Source: Pholis gunnellus
Lineage: Eukaryota > Chordata > Actinopteri > Perciformes > Pholidae
DNA length: 64,000 nucleotides
Assembly: GCA_910591455.2 (NCBI GenBank)
Contig: OU342809.1
Span: forward strand, 10,867,815-10,931,814
Reading direction: 5' to 3'
The notes under the pieces were generated by a model. That model was not told the DNA's origin. It saw only the letters and a program-made list of their open reading frames with translations, and ran no database searches. Both the position numbers and the translations under genes were made by a program. How positions within the stretch are numbered: position 1 is the stretch's first letter; the number at the start of each line of letters is the position of its first letter. Below are positions 43,401-55,445 of this stretch, one piece after another.

Positions 43401-45741
43401 GGCATGCATTCAAAAAGGTGTCTATTATATAAATACACAACGGGACATTCATGCTTACGCTTTTGTTTGTTCTTTTTGGTTTTCCTACAAAAGACAAAAA
43501 GACAAGTGTTAAAATAATAATAATGAAGAATCATTAACATGTATCAGACCCCTAAAACAGGAGACATCACAGCAGCTGACATGTAGGATAACCAAAAGGC
43601 TTAAACTCACACATCATTTTTCTGCGGTGGAGCAGGTATCTTCTTATTTGGCGCAGCACCCCTCATTCTCCCTTCTACATAATGGTCTCTACAGCAAGAG
43701 AAACATTACTTGACAATACATCATTCATATCAAAGTCAGACTTCACTACAGTTTGTTTATTTAGGCAGAATATTTAACAAACCCCATCTGTAGTGTTTTG
43801 TTTTGGCAGTGCTTCTTGTTCATTAGACTGGTCTGTGAACCCCAGTGTGTTGTAACACATTAGGTCTAATATACAATGTTAATCATGTAGAACACCATTT
43901 TCTACTCAAATTAGGCAATGAGTGTATTTTGCCTTAATCTGCTCTCTCTCTGTGGACCCTGTTTCCATAAAACCACTCTTTCTAGCGGTATCTGTAAACA
44001 CTAAAGTTAGTAAAACGGGAGAATAGACTTACTGATTGGCCCTCTGAAGCTCTTTCTGTTTCTGCAGATTACTGTCCACATACTTCAGCACTCTGCTTTC
44101 AGGAACCCATTCGTCCCAGCTGCAATATAAAAACACCAAGGAAGAAATGAAGCACATGGGGAATCTTTACGGCACTATTCTGAAAGATTAGATGTATCTG
44201 AACCAAAACTTACTTCTTGTTCCAACCACTGTAATGAATAAAGTATTTGATTTGTTTTTCCTTGATGTTTATCTTAACACACTGCAAAGAAAGACATAAA
44301 TCATGGTCACAAAAAAAAAAGGGTTCATACCAGAGACACAGAGGAGGATCACATGATCAGAGTAACAGGCTAACTAAGGCAGCCTACCTTAGCTTCGTAG
44401 AGCAATGGCCCATGAAAACACAGCACTCTTTCACCTGAACAGAGTGTTGGTCAATTAAAATCAGCATGAGAGCAGTCCAAGTTAAACACGGTGAAAATGT
44501 AACGCTGACTAAACTACTCCTACACACACACACACAAACACACGAGAACAATAATTACAAGGTAAACTTAAATTCTTGCACATCAGCAACCAACACCGGT
44601 CTCTGTCTAATAGAGAACAATAATGACGTTAAAGTTTAGAAATATGTTTCAGCCACACACACACACACTCACTCAGATCACATTAAATCTACTTGAGTCA
44701 GACAAGAGTCAAGAGTTTGATTTACCAGCAGACCTCACATGATGTATGAAGGGCGGCGCATACAATATAAGATTATTTTCATTATCGATTTGTCTGTTGA
44801 ATGTTTTACACAAATCTGATTTCGTCGTTAAAACCATGAGATAATCAGTTAATAATTATATAAAATAGAAGAAAAAAAGCTGAAAATAACGACATTTGGT
44901 AAATAACTTTGATACTGATAATTTAAAGATCTCGAGATATTGCAGCACTTCGCATAACGTTAATTTACATAATTTTTAATTGAGACAGTCGTAATGATTA
45001 TTATATATGAATATCATAAAATGTAATTGTAGTATCTTAGATACTGCACACCACTTTAAATAAGCAACTATGTTCTGATTTATAACGTAAGACACGAAAT
45101 TCACTTCAAAAACATAATAAACCTTTTGTACAATTAGCGTGAATGAAAACAAAGAGTAACCAATAAATATGTCACATACATATTAAAATTAATTACTTAA
45201 TCAATGAACCCACAATTGATATTTTTAAACATGTGAAAAGTTGATTTGACACACTAACACAAACCACTAAAGTACTTTGAAGACATGATGCACTTTGCGT
45301 GTTAAAGAGAGCTGCAGAAGAAAACAACAGTTAGCCGCTAGCCAGCTAGCTTCAGCTAACAGTCCACCGTGAGAGGTGGGCGGTTAAATCAATGGGGAGC
45401 TAACGCTGCATGAATGAAGACACCGCTTTACGTTAGCTGCTAGCTATACTGCAGCAATTCAAACCACGACGCTACCGCTATACAAACATACTGCTGAAAC
45501 GACACCAAGTAGTAATGTAAATAACTACCGCGGTAAAATAAATAAACCATCAAGACCTGGTATGTGCAACAACAATGAAGGCAACGCTAGCATTTCGGCG
45601 GCGGCAGTGCTAAAGCTAGCTAACATTTCGGACCTTTCCGAAGGCTCCAGCGCCGACAGGCGCTGTGAATCCACCAGAAATGAAAACAGACAACTTGTTA
45701 CCTTCTTGAAATTTAGGTTTCGGGTCCTGTTTCGGCGCCAT
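40439..45741 (-). CDS. morf4l1: MORF4L1 / MRG15 chromodomain protein, 12 coding exons
   Basis: Chromatin reader that scaffolds the NuA4/TIP60 acetyltransferase and SIN3-HDAC complexes in the nucleus and binds methylated H3K36 (family knowledge). Coding exons, read leftward: 45741-45702, 44434-44388, 44281-44214, 44119-44033, 43688-43611, 43484-43459, 43271-43180, 43013-42912, 41743-41655, 41550-41378, 40692-40608, 40523-40439. Lengths sum to 972 nt, giving 323 aa, the length of a human isoform; every junction is GT-AG and in phase. Start MAPKQDPKPKFQEG. The chromodomain spans about residues 12-62 and has the aromatic cage Y26, Y46, W49, W53. A basic NLS lies at 134-139 (RKKRAR). The MRG domain runs from about 148 to the end, finishing PPEYHRKAV. 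Exon 6 is a 26-nt microexon in the lysine-rich linker. No damaging change was seen. Confidence 0.97.
44765..44955. repeat. Diverged teleost 'ATTATCGATT' interspersed repeat in morf4l1 intron 1
   Basis: The segment contains 'attttcattatcgattt', 'aatcagttaataatt' and a downstream 'gaagaaaaaaagctgaaaat' block. This matches from memory a very common fish repeat that ends in 'cgattaatcgttgcagc'. The copy is degenerate and lacks clear termini. It lies in the long first intron (44435-45701). Confidence 0.4.
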
Positions 45742-45880
45742 TCACGGACTAAACTATCAAAATATGGGGAAAATTGCTAGCTTCCATTCCAGTCTGAAAC
45801 GGCGCCGCTCTCTAAATCCGTCATAACCAACGCAATGACGCATTAATACCGCGACCACAGATGCGCCTGAAAGCGAAGAG
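45742..45880 (-). promoter_or_regulatory. morf4l1: morf4l1 5' UTR and proximal promoter
   Basis: The stretch upstream of the morf4l1 ATG is locally CpG-containing (several CG dinucleotides in about 140 bp against AT-rich flanks). It has no TATA box at a useful distance, consistent with a housekeeping CpG-type promoter. The transcription start cannot be fixed from sequence. Confidence 0.45.
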
Positions 45881-46651
45881 CTTTTATGTTTCTTTGCCTG
45901 GACGTCGCTGTACATCCATGTTCGAAATGAAACGCGAAATATATAAATGTACGTGAAGTGAAAATAACTGTCTTTTGAATACGTTTTCCGTCGGTATTTT
46001 AGTGGTATGTTTTAAAACAGTTAGATAGATGAAAGACTTGTGAATGCAAATTGAATAGAAAAACTGAGACCATGAGTCACGATTCAGCCAACGCAACTGT
46101 AACCCTCAGGGAAAGGTTTTCAAGCAAACAAAAAAATGAATAACGTGTTCAGATTTTCATATGCAAATGCATCATCCCATTAGCCTATTTAATTTAGTGT
46201 TTCATATAAAGGTTATACAAAAGATGAAAGTTTCCTTTGGTCCCATTAACACCCATCTGTCTGTATAGACCCTGGTGGCTGCCTTCCTGTTAGGTGTGCC
46301 AGTGTTTGGCTCACTGACACCTAAATGGAGCTGAGCTGTAATATTACCTACAAACTGATCACTCCCATCATGTACAGACCATTGGAAAAAGGAGAAACAG
46401 ACGAGTGTCTGAAGAAGGAGATTTCCTCTTGATTTTGCCCAGAATGCTGTTGATTGTAGGTAAAAATAAGACTTTTAAGAATCATTGATTGGGGACACTC
46501 ACTCACCACATCAACGTCCCTGTCACTACTTAAGGACACAAAAGAGATCTCTGCATATTGGCAGTCAATACATTCAATTTTCAATATTTAAGCAGTTTGA
46601 AATGGGCTGACCAGTTTGGGATTTAAATTAAACAATAGGTATACAACATTT
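45881..46651. other. Intergenic, morf4l1 promoter to pias1 3' end
   Basis: AT-rich sequence between the two genes. I see no coding exon and no structured RNA here. Confidence 0.5.
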
Positions 46652-46782
46652 TTTATTTTGTGATTTCTGATTCAGATACCCCAAATTTAAAATGTGTATA
46701 CAGTAACCCAACGTTTTCTACTGGATGGATACAGACATTCATGGCTCACAGAGGATCCTGCGGACTATTTCCCTGCAGTACT

Positions 46783-46862
46783 ACCATGAGGTTGATGTTT
46801 GTTTTTGTTTTTAAGTAAACTGTTTCAACAACTATCAGATGGTTTGATAGGAAATTTAGTTC
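46783..46862 (+). repeat. Fragment of the teleost 'accatgaggttga' interspersed repeat
   Basis: 'accatgaggttgatgtttgt' followed by 'caacaactatcagatgg' parallels 'accatgaggttgaactttgt' and 'tcaactactattggatg' in the longer copy at 34.15-34.57 kb. A short, diverged relic. Confidence 0.5.
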
Positions 46863-46877
46863 TGACTTTCATTATCA

Positions 46878-46891
46878 GTGCCCTCTGGTGG
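46878..46891 (-). promoter_or_regulatory. CTCF-like motif (14/14 to CCASYAGRKGGCRS)
   Basis: The minus strand reads CCACCAGAGGGCAC, a full match to the vertebrate CTCF core. It lies between the end of pias1 and the morf4l1 promoter, immediately beside a repeat fragment, so it may be repeat-borne. Binding is inferred, not shown. Confidence 0.5.
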
Positions 46892-48638
46892 AAAAACTGT
46901 AATATGACAATTTCTAAACATATATTGGTGTTTCTCTAGCAAATTCTGGTTACTCAATGTCCTTCACATAAGCGGACTATCTGTCTGCAAAACGTCAATA
47001 TATCTGCCTCTGTGTGATTAAGCTACGGATTTTTTCCCATGCAGCTGACTCAGCACCGCCTTCAGAGCAACTACAGATGTGCACTTTCCATCCGTTGAAT
47101 TCTTACAAGTATCAAACAGCACAGTAGACCGTGTAGCGGTTCAAAATGATCAAAGCCTCTATTGAGTTATTGACATAATCTGATAGTAAAACAAACAGAA
47201 AATGTTACAATGCATGTCAAGCAACTATGACATCTTTAAATAGCATTAATTATATAATTACAAAAGAAATATCACATACAATGACAGCAATGCATATCCA
47301 CAAATCAAACAAATGCTTAAAATATATATGATAATAAATAATCCTAGTTGTAAGCACAAGTCAAGAAAAATAAAAGGGAGGGGATGCATCCATAATAACT
47401 TCAATGGTTTTAACTTCAGGGCCAAAATTCATGTTGCGATCCACTCAAAAGAATACGCTGTCACAGTTCTCTCACAGGCTGCAGCAGAAAGGCTCTGCAT
47501 CCTGTGGCCTCAGTAAGGAACTGCATAGCACACAACACGTGAGCTTTTCAGGCAATTTGCAGGGACATAGAAAGCTGAAAACAACTCTTGAAGTGTTCCC
47601 TGCAACTGTGGACTCTTCACTGCTCCACACAGCCTTTTTGTGTACAGATCAAGTGCTAAAATAACAAATGCATCATGAAATGTCAAATTACCTCAAGTGG
47701 ACCAGAAACTAGCTGTGTTCGAAGATGTCAACCGGCCACTACGCTTTAGTCTTTCAGGTATAATTTTAAGTGTAATATTCAAAATAAAACAGGTGCACTT
47801 TAGAAGAAACATACACAAAAAGAAGGCTGCTTGCTGGACTAGTGCCATTCATTTACACGTTGTCTTACAATACTGACTTACTCCCAATTTATATGTAATT
47901 TCGGTATAGTCTAAACTATACACTATGTATTTGATTGAGTGAAACAGGCGAACAGAGTGCAGAGTTCTGACAACAGAAGGATGTAGCGTTTTCAATTCTA
48001 GTGGCAACAGTTCCTAGAGGCATGAGGAATGCTTCTTTAAAAAACAGCATACATACAACATAACTTACATCATAAATAATTCCTTGAAAATAAAATGACC
48101 ACAGCATCGATGTCTGACAGAAAAATCTACAGTGATGGCAAAAATGGCAAGATCTTTCTGCTGTCAAAACAGCTTTGACAGAAATGATGCCATTTAGGAA
48201 ATAAAAAAAGTGTTACACATGTTCCTGTTTTGCTGCGACTTGCCCTTTGTACATCTATAACAATGCCCTTTTTTTTATACTTTAAATATCATGTTACATA
48301 AGGTGTCACCTCATTGGGTTCTGTGCACATAATATACTGAAATAATGCAATTGACATGGAATATCGAAACAAAACTGTAAAAACCAGGTACAAAAGGTAC
48401 AATATAATCAAAGGACCACATGAAGAAATGTGAAAAAGTCTTCAGTATTCACAGAAAAATATCAACTGAAGTAACTCACCGGACAAGAAGCGTCCTAAGT
48501 TTATATACATATGATAAGTAAAATTGAAAATAGATTTTCCTCTCTGTACATAGCACTGTATTCTTTCATCTTACCCTTCCTTATTTACAAAGAACTCCTG
48601 TCCTCGAGGTCTCCCATGTCTTTCAGTCTTGTGTGGGT

Positions 48639-51600
48639 CTAGTCAAGAGAGATAACGTCAGATATGGAGCCATAAATGGCTGCCGCCGCTGCGGCTTCCA
48701 CCGAGGACCTCGACAACCCTGAGATGCTGTGGCTGTCCCTGTCTCTGTCTTTGTCGCGGTCCCGCAGACTGCTGGAAGACACCAAACTACTGGTGCTGCC
48801 GCTGTTGCTGCCCCCGTTGGTGGCTGCCAGCGTGCTGCTCCCCGGGGTGCCCGGCGGCTCCCGTAACATCTGAGAGGAGCCGTAGGGCAGGAAGCGGTTA
48901 AGGAGCAAGTCGTGGTCCTCTGAGGCTGATGCTGATGCAGCTGCCGCGGCAGCCATCACCATGTTGTAATGCTAACAGGACAGAAAAGAGTGACCATCAA
49001 CACAACAACCACACATAAACGTACTTCGGTACGATGCTGCCAAAGTTCATGTGTTTGAGTAAATATACCTGATTGTCGCCTTGGAGGAAGGAGAAGAAAT
49101 TTAGATCTGTAAGAAAAGGAAAAGGTTCATTTACTTATTCTGCAAATACACTCCCAGTATTTATAGTTGATTTAACAATACACAAACGTCTGTCTCCAAA
49201 GATTGTTTTCTTGGATTATGTCAAGTCTATTAAAACGAACTGTACATTGAGAGAATGATTGGTTGCTGTAATCATTGCTCCTGTCCATACTGGCAGTGAA
49301 AGGGTCCTTCCCTTGTAGTTTGGTCCCCTAACCAACACGACCAGCAGCAGGAGCTGCAGCAGTGACTTTGACACACAGCTCATGGAGGAAATGAAGGTAG
49401 GGTTCATTGAAACACCCTACCCTACCCTATACTACTAACAACAATAATAATAGGCTTCAAAGGGTATCGGGGGGGGGGCAGTGACTTTGAATACTCCAGC
49501 TGAAAGAGATCGGGGACATATCAGCATGTCAAAACTTAGCTTAAGCTAATATGAGGCTTCAGCAGATCGAGTTAGTCAAATCAAGTGGATGTCTTCATCC
49601 TGGCAGTCATGTGATCACGTTTCCTGCTGAGGGTTTGTCCCAGCAACAGGATTACACACGACTATCAGGACATATCAACACATCTCAGGATCTAAACACT
49701 GTTTGAGGAATAACAACGAAGGGAATTTTGTGATACAAAGACTATAACACTGAAAGATACCAAATTGATTCCGCTGCTTCAGCATCACGTTAGCTTCACC
49801 GTAACTTTAAAAGACAATGTTTGACAACCAGTATGGACAGAACAAATGAATACTGTGATCAATAATGTTTTGACGTACAGGACTGTCTCAGAAAATTAGA
49901 ATATTGTGATAATCCCCATACGTGTGATTTAGTTTACTGAACCAAGCTGAGTGTTTTTCAAGGCTCAGGAAACCCTTGCAGGTGTTTCGAGTTAATTAGA
50001 CAATTCAAGTGATTAGTTGAATACCCTACTAGTATACTTTTTTATGATATTCTAATATTTAGAGATAGGATATTTGAGTTTTCTTAAGCTGTAAGCCATA
50101 ATCAGCAATATTAAAAGAATAAAAGGCTTGCAATATTTCAGTTGATTTGTAATGAATCCAGAATGCATGACATTTTTGTTTTTTTAATTGCATTACACAA
50201 AATAAAGAACTTTATCACAATATTCTAATTTTCTGAGACAGTCCTGTACATATGGGCATGTGATTATTGTATGAAGACAGACGTGACAACGATCTAGACC
50301 TATCTTTTAAGGCAAGTGACAGGTGTACCTGGCAGGTCACTAGTTGTGTGATAATAGTGGCGATAGTCCTGGATAAGAGGCGGAGGGGGAGGAATGTAGC
50401 TGGTATCCACGGTGGGCATGCTGGGTGCTCTGCTCACAGGTGGCGATTGGCTGTGGAGGTTCAGCACTCTGAGAAGAAACACCGCCACATCAGGTTAGAG
50501 ACAAAGTACATCACACCACTGAGCACAAAGATCCCAAAAATGTGCTCTTGGCGATCTAACTGCCTGTTCATGGGTTGGAGACTTACCCCTTGCTTGGAGG
50601 TGGAGAGACAGGTGACAGCGAGGGACAGGGCCTTTTAAGAGGCGGCTCATCGTCTAGCTCGTCCTCCGAGGAGCTATCCAGTGTCAGGTCAATCACATCA
50701 ACATTCTTGTTATTGTCATGAGACGATCCCCGTTTGTGCTCGTTCGTGTCCGTCCGAGAGGAATCTACACAGGAAGAGTTAACTCACACTGTGCTCACAG
50801 CTCCCAATGACTGAGTGCATCTGAAATACACCGGCTACATACCGCTGTCGACACCGTTGTACGAAGCAGACACGTCCTGCACCTCTCTCTTCGACCTCAT
50901 GGGAGACCAGTTTCCGTCTTCGTTGAACTGGATTTCATCACAGTCAGAACAGCTATTCAAGATTTCCATGAACAACCTGTGAACACAGCAGAACATTTCT
51001 ATACAGCTTGACAACCAGAATTACAAAGGTTTTAGTGCTTCATCATCTTCAGTTTGGGAAATACAGCATTAGTGGCACGTTATAAAGCTGCAATTCAGAT
51101 GCTTTGGTGACAATTTTATTTGTTTACTCAAGCCAGATCTTAAAAAGTGTCAGCCCGCAAAACTCCGGCGTAGAAAATGCCGTACAAATGACAAAGCGCA
51201 GACGTTCCTCTGTTTCATTGTCAAAGAAGAGATTCGGCAAGTTGAAGATGAAGCCGGGGGTCCCTACTACACCGAGGGGCTACGAACCACAGTGGAAAAG
51301 GAAACAGAGAAAAGGAACGAGTACTAAAGGGAGTTGAGTTGAACAGAACCGTGCATTGGAAACGAGGCGTTTGACAGTAATCTAGCAGGAATGTGTGACG
51401 TGTTGTGCTCACCCGTCGATAATGAGGTGCTCATAGGGTGCCTTCTTGTCACAGACTGGACACACCCAGGTCGGCTTCTTCTCATTCATTTGGATGTAAA
51501 GTGTTGCATCGAAGCACTGAAGGTGAGAACATGTCAAAGCTCTGCAAGGGATCGTCAGCCTCATCTTCCCCAGCTTTAACACAAAACAAAAAAACACACA

Positions 51601-54600
51601 ATGAATGCTACTTAGTTTTATAATAAGAGGATAATGTGGGACAAAGCAACAGGGTTCCAATTAGATATGAAGTATATAGTAAAGCACATTTAGTCTCTCT
51701 GTCAGCTGATTAAAATACAGTTGTTGCAAAATCACAATGTAAATAGAATTGTCAAAACATTTTTTGTAGATGTAGTGAATGACTAATTGACTAACTGGTT
51801 CTCCTGGTATTCGGCAGGCTACTGGTTATACTTCTCACAATAACTAGAATAACTCAGCAGTAAAGTGAAGTATTTACAGGGCACAGGAGAGAGACTCGTA
51901 GGCTGGTGGTGGCGATCTCACTCTCTGGATCAGCTGTTAATTTCTCTTTAACTGTGAGAAGAAAAAGAAACGCACAATACAACAATTATGACTTTGTTTA
52001 ATCCAAGTGTGTTAATGCTAATTTGTTTATCAGGATCTCAAACTACAGCAGAAATAATCCGTCATCAATACACATAGGACACAACGATTTAAAGAGAAAC
52101 ATTACATTTGGGTGTACTCCACATGCCACTGTATGACCAATACAAAAATATGACGGGAGGAACGTTTTCTAGGTGTGTGAAAAAACAAGTGTTCAAAGGA
52201 GCAAAGGGCTATTTTTAGGAATCGTTAGGGAACGGAATGACTTTGCAGAACTTGTTTCCTTCTTTGGGTCCTAAATTGAATCCCTGGGACTTCCAGATTG
52301 TAGTGACCACGTAGTCAAACAGGCCACAAAAATGCACAGGATTTTCTATATGAAAGGAATTAAATTATATGATCGTCTTTTACTTACAGAAGCAGTGGAA
52401 ACACCTGTTCTATGTGTTTACTACAAAAATCAAGAGGCAACTTACTCAGAGCTCTTGAGTGGTCAGGGTTCCTAATTCCTTTGGCCCGTAGTCTTTGCAA
52501 CAACACTGCCGACGACTGCTGCCTTACCAGATAAACAGCCATGGAAAAACTCTGACAAAACAAAGAGAAAACAAGCGAAACAAGTTACACTGAGGTGACT
52601 ACGGTCCTCCTTAATGGGCTTTGACACTTGACTCCTAAAGCTTTGCTTGGATCTTCTTACCCTCCCAATTTCTGAAGTCCATGACACCACAATGGTGTTG
52701 GGGACTGTGGTGGACAGTCGGACAAGAGAGGTTATGTTGATGTTGCGACTGGGCCTTTTTGGTTCAACTCCATTTTTGGTTGGAGGAAGATATCCCTGCA
52801 GACAAAACATCAAACATCAGTGACCTTGATTCTCAGTAACTGGTGGTGTGTTACACAGAGCATTTGACATCTGACAACAAACTGTCTGGACTCACCGGGA
52901 GATTACAGGGTTTGCCGTTCACCTTCACACACAGATTAGGGGGGAAATGATCCTCCTGGGGACAGCTCGTCTCTGATAAACAAAATCTATGAAAGGGAGA
53001 AAATAAATGAAAGAAGCGTGAAGCACAAATGTTGAGGGACAAATGTCAACAGAAATGTTCCCACTATTCACTTTATACAGATATACTTCTTGGTTAAAAG
53101 AGAACAGACATACCTTAACTGAACTTGAACAGCAAAGTCACATTTGGTCCCAGATATGTCCCTAAAGAATTAAAAGAGAAGTCAGATCCACCGGGTCAAA
53201 GGTTTAACACTAACAACTTAGTCTACTCTGATTGCTTGCTGTGTCAGCGAACACCTGCTTTCTAAACCATGTAAACAGTACATTGAAAGATGTGTTTTCA
53301 CAGTATTATTTGTTCTTTTCTCACATCTCTGACAAGAGAACTTCCTCACTTACATGGAGCTGCTGATCTGTTGAACTTGCTGCGGTGTTAATGCAAAGGC
53401 ATAACATGCTTCCTGGAACCGCTGACTGTTGTCTGAGGCTACGAAAAAGAAAGCAGAACACGACAGTCAGAAGAAAAAAAACGTACAGAAATCACTCGGC
53501 TAACTAATGGCGACTCCTGACAAGGAAGCGGCGGACTCACCCAGGCTGGTTGGCTTAATGAGCTCATCCAGTACGTCGTAGAACGGCAATCTCTGGAGCT
53601 TGACATCGGGATGTACGGGGTGAAGGGCGGAGGGGAGGTGAGGCAAACCCAGCTCATGCTTCGGCCCAAGTAAAGAAACAGGCAGCAGAGGCGATGCGGA
53701 ACCGTGGCTGTCGAAACCCAGCTGGGCAAGGCCAGCAGGCAGGCTGGAGGCAGAGTGGACACCGGGCAGAGCCAGGTCCACCGGCGAAACCATTTTGGTT
53801 GGGAAGCGCCGTCTGTAGAGCTCTTTGATCTTCATCTGCACTGCAGGACTGCAACCGGCCTTGAGTAAGTGGAGAGCTTTGGTCAAAAGTTCGTGTTTGC
53901 GTCCGTGCTTATTCCGTCCTGCATACCCCAACAACACTTGAAGCTCTGAAACTCGAAGGCTCATTACCATTTGCTGGTGAAAAATGAAGAGTGGGAAAAA
54001 TGGTCAGTTATTAAACCCTGGAAAACAGATTTTCCTAATAAGAGGTGAAAAAAAGTTCTTTTTTCATCAGACTTATTTAAAACATGAATTTTCTTTAACA
54101 CTCGTCTATAGGGTTTATACAGTTGTTTGCTCTTTGTCCAGCTAGTATCTCAATAAAAGACACATTAAAAGCATCGCCATACAGTATATTTAACAGACAG
54201 CCACTCTGACATTGCTTTGGCTCTTTGGCTTGAAGCAGAGGCCGCACATAACTTATACTTCTTTTCCTTTTAGCAGGTGTGTGGACGCAACAGCATGAGT
54301 ATCATCATCAACAATCTAATGACACAGGATTTTCATTCTCAACAAAACACATCCTTCAGTAGAGTGTAATGCAATCAGATAAAGCAACGCCACAAACCAT
54401 AAAATCATCATAGCATTGGATCAACACAGAAAATATGAAACCGAAACATTTTTATGTCCACAAAGATCATGACTGCATTGTATTATGCTACTGTTTGTTG
54501 TAAATGTACTACCATAGTAATGTCTTGTGAATAACTGTGTTTAAAAGGTGCGATGTGGCACCACAGACACATGAAGAGAATAAACTAGAATACAGCTCAT

Positions 54601-55405
54601 ATGAGGCAAAGAAGTGTCATCTGTGCAGAGATTTGTTTAGAAAGGGAGCATATCATAACGAAAGCGTTTAACAATGAGCGTTTTCTGTCAATTAATAATG
54701 AATTACCAACATTAAGAGAGTGGCGTCAGAAGGTGGAGGGACAGTGTAGATTTAGCATTTAGCCAACAGCGCCAGTGTGAAGCCGGTGTAACGTAATCGG
54801 ACTGAAAGAAAACTTAATGTTACAGTATTCACGTTATCTCATTTATTTGAACAGTAATCGATAATATACGTTACATTACCGCTAGCCAGACTGTGGATAG
54901 TAGCTATATTCCGTGGTCCATCGTCCCATCTCATCAGAAACAATGCTAATGGAAGCTAAATTGCGCTCGTCTTCCAGGGAATAGACAGAGCCAAATTGTA
55001 AAAACAAACATTGAGGTCCAGCTGGGGAACTACTGATAATGTAAAGTGGCTAACACTACAGTGCCGTTGGGTTAAAAACGTTGACATGAACTTGGTTCTC
55101 GTATCTTTCTAAAAGCGATATCTGGCCTTATCTGCAGGTGAGCCACACAGCAGAGGCAGCCTAACGGAACGTCGGCAACAATAACAAAGCTAATGCTAGC
55201 GAGCTAGCCAGCCAGCTAACAGTTTGCCGGTCCCCACTGCTCTGTTGTTTTGGTATTATATGCTTTGATCACAACATTCATTGGGTCTCTACTGTCCAGT
55301 AACAATGGTGCTATGGTTTGAAATGAAATCCTCACAATATGAACCGTCTATTTGTCAAGCTAATGAAGGGGCTCGCTTTACCTTCAGTTCCGCACTCTCC
55401 GCCAT
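48639..55405 (-). CDS. pias1: PIAS1 SUMO E3 ligase, 14 coding exons
   Basis: Nuclear E3 that transfers SUMO from UBC9 to transcription factors such as STAT1 and p53 (family knowledge). Coding exons, read leftward: 55405-55382, 53973-53541, 53438-53354, 53161-53114, 52986-52896, 52795-52661, 52551-52446, 51951-51878, 51573-51413, 50976-50843, 50764-50587, 50468-50329, 49106-49069, 48971-48639. Lengths total 1980 nt, giving 659 aa (human 651); all junctions are GT-AG and phase-consistent. SAP domain about residues 11-45 with the LQVLL motif. PINIT region 130-290, where the signature reads NINIT (245-249). SP-RING zinc residues include C331, C347, H349, C352, C370, C373, with W368. SUMO-interaction motif VIDLT at 454-458 is followed by an acidic Ser/Glu/Asp tract. 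The C-terminus is Ala- and Ser-rich and carries an RD repeat. The N-terminus fits PIAS1 rather than PIAS2-4. Confidence 0.97.
49072..53972. other. pias1 intronic sequence, apart from the MITE
   Basis: Introns between the listed pias1 exons. Apart from the MITE at 49.9-50.2 kb and short G or A runs, I see no recognisable gene or RNA within them. Confidence 0.4.
49876..50248. mobile_element. Tc1/mariner-type MITE in a pias1 intron
   Basis: The left end at 49878-49912 (begins caggactgtctcagaaaatt) is the exact reverse complement of the right end at 50212-50246, giving 35-bp perfect terminal inverted repeats. A TA dinucleotide flanks each side (49876-49877 and 50247-50248), as expected for TA target-site duplication by Tc1/mariner transposases. 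The 299-bp interior has no transposase frame, so the element is non-autonomous. It lies in the intron between the exons at 50329 and 49106. I recognise the ends as a common fish family; the formal family name needs a Dfam search. Confidence 0.9.
53974..55381. other. pias1 intron 1
   Basis: A 1.4-kb AT-rich first intron between the 24-nt first coding exon and the SAP-domain exon. No repeat or gene is recognised. A first intron of this size often holds enhancers, but nothing in the sequence proves that here. Confidence 0.5.
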
Positions 55406-55445
55406 CTTGTTACATTTGGTGCGCATGCGCAACAGCCATCCTCGA
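55382..55445 (-). promoter_or_regulatory. pias1: pias1 start region with YY1 and NRF1 motifs
   Basis: The palindrome TGCGCATGCGCA (55420-55431), a textbook NRF1 site, lies 15 bases upstream of the ATG. The start codon itself sits inside ACAAGATGGCGG, a YY1-type motif spanning the initiator codon. This pairing is typical of TATA-less housekeeping promoters. Motif identity is seen directly; occupancy is inferred. The 5' UTR must be short if NRF1 acts from a core-promoter position. Confidence 0.55.

Larger units (their letters stand above)
46652..48638 (-). other. pias1: Probable pias1 3' untranslated region
   Basis: AT-rich non-coding sequence downstream of the pias1 TGA stop. The only canonical AATAAA I found on the minus strand lies at 46657-46652, which would make a 3' UTR of about 2 kb. 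A shorter UTR using a variant signal is possible, because 46783-46862 looks like a repeat fragment. The boundary is therefore soft. Confidence 0.4.
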
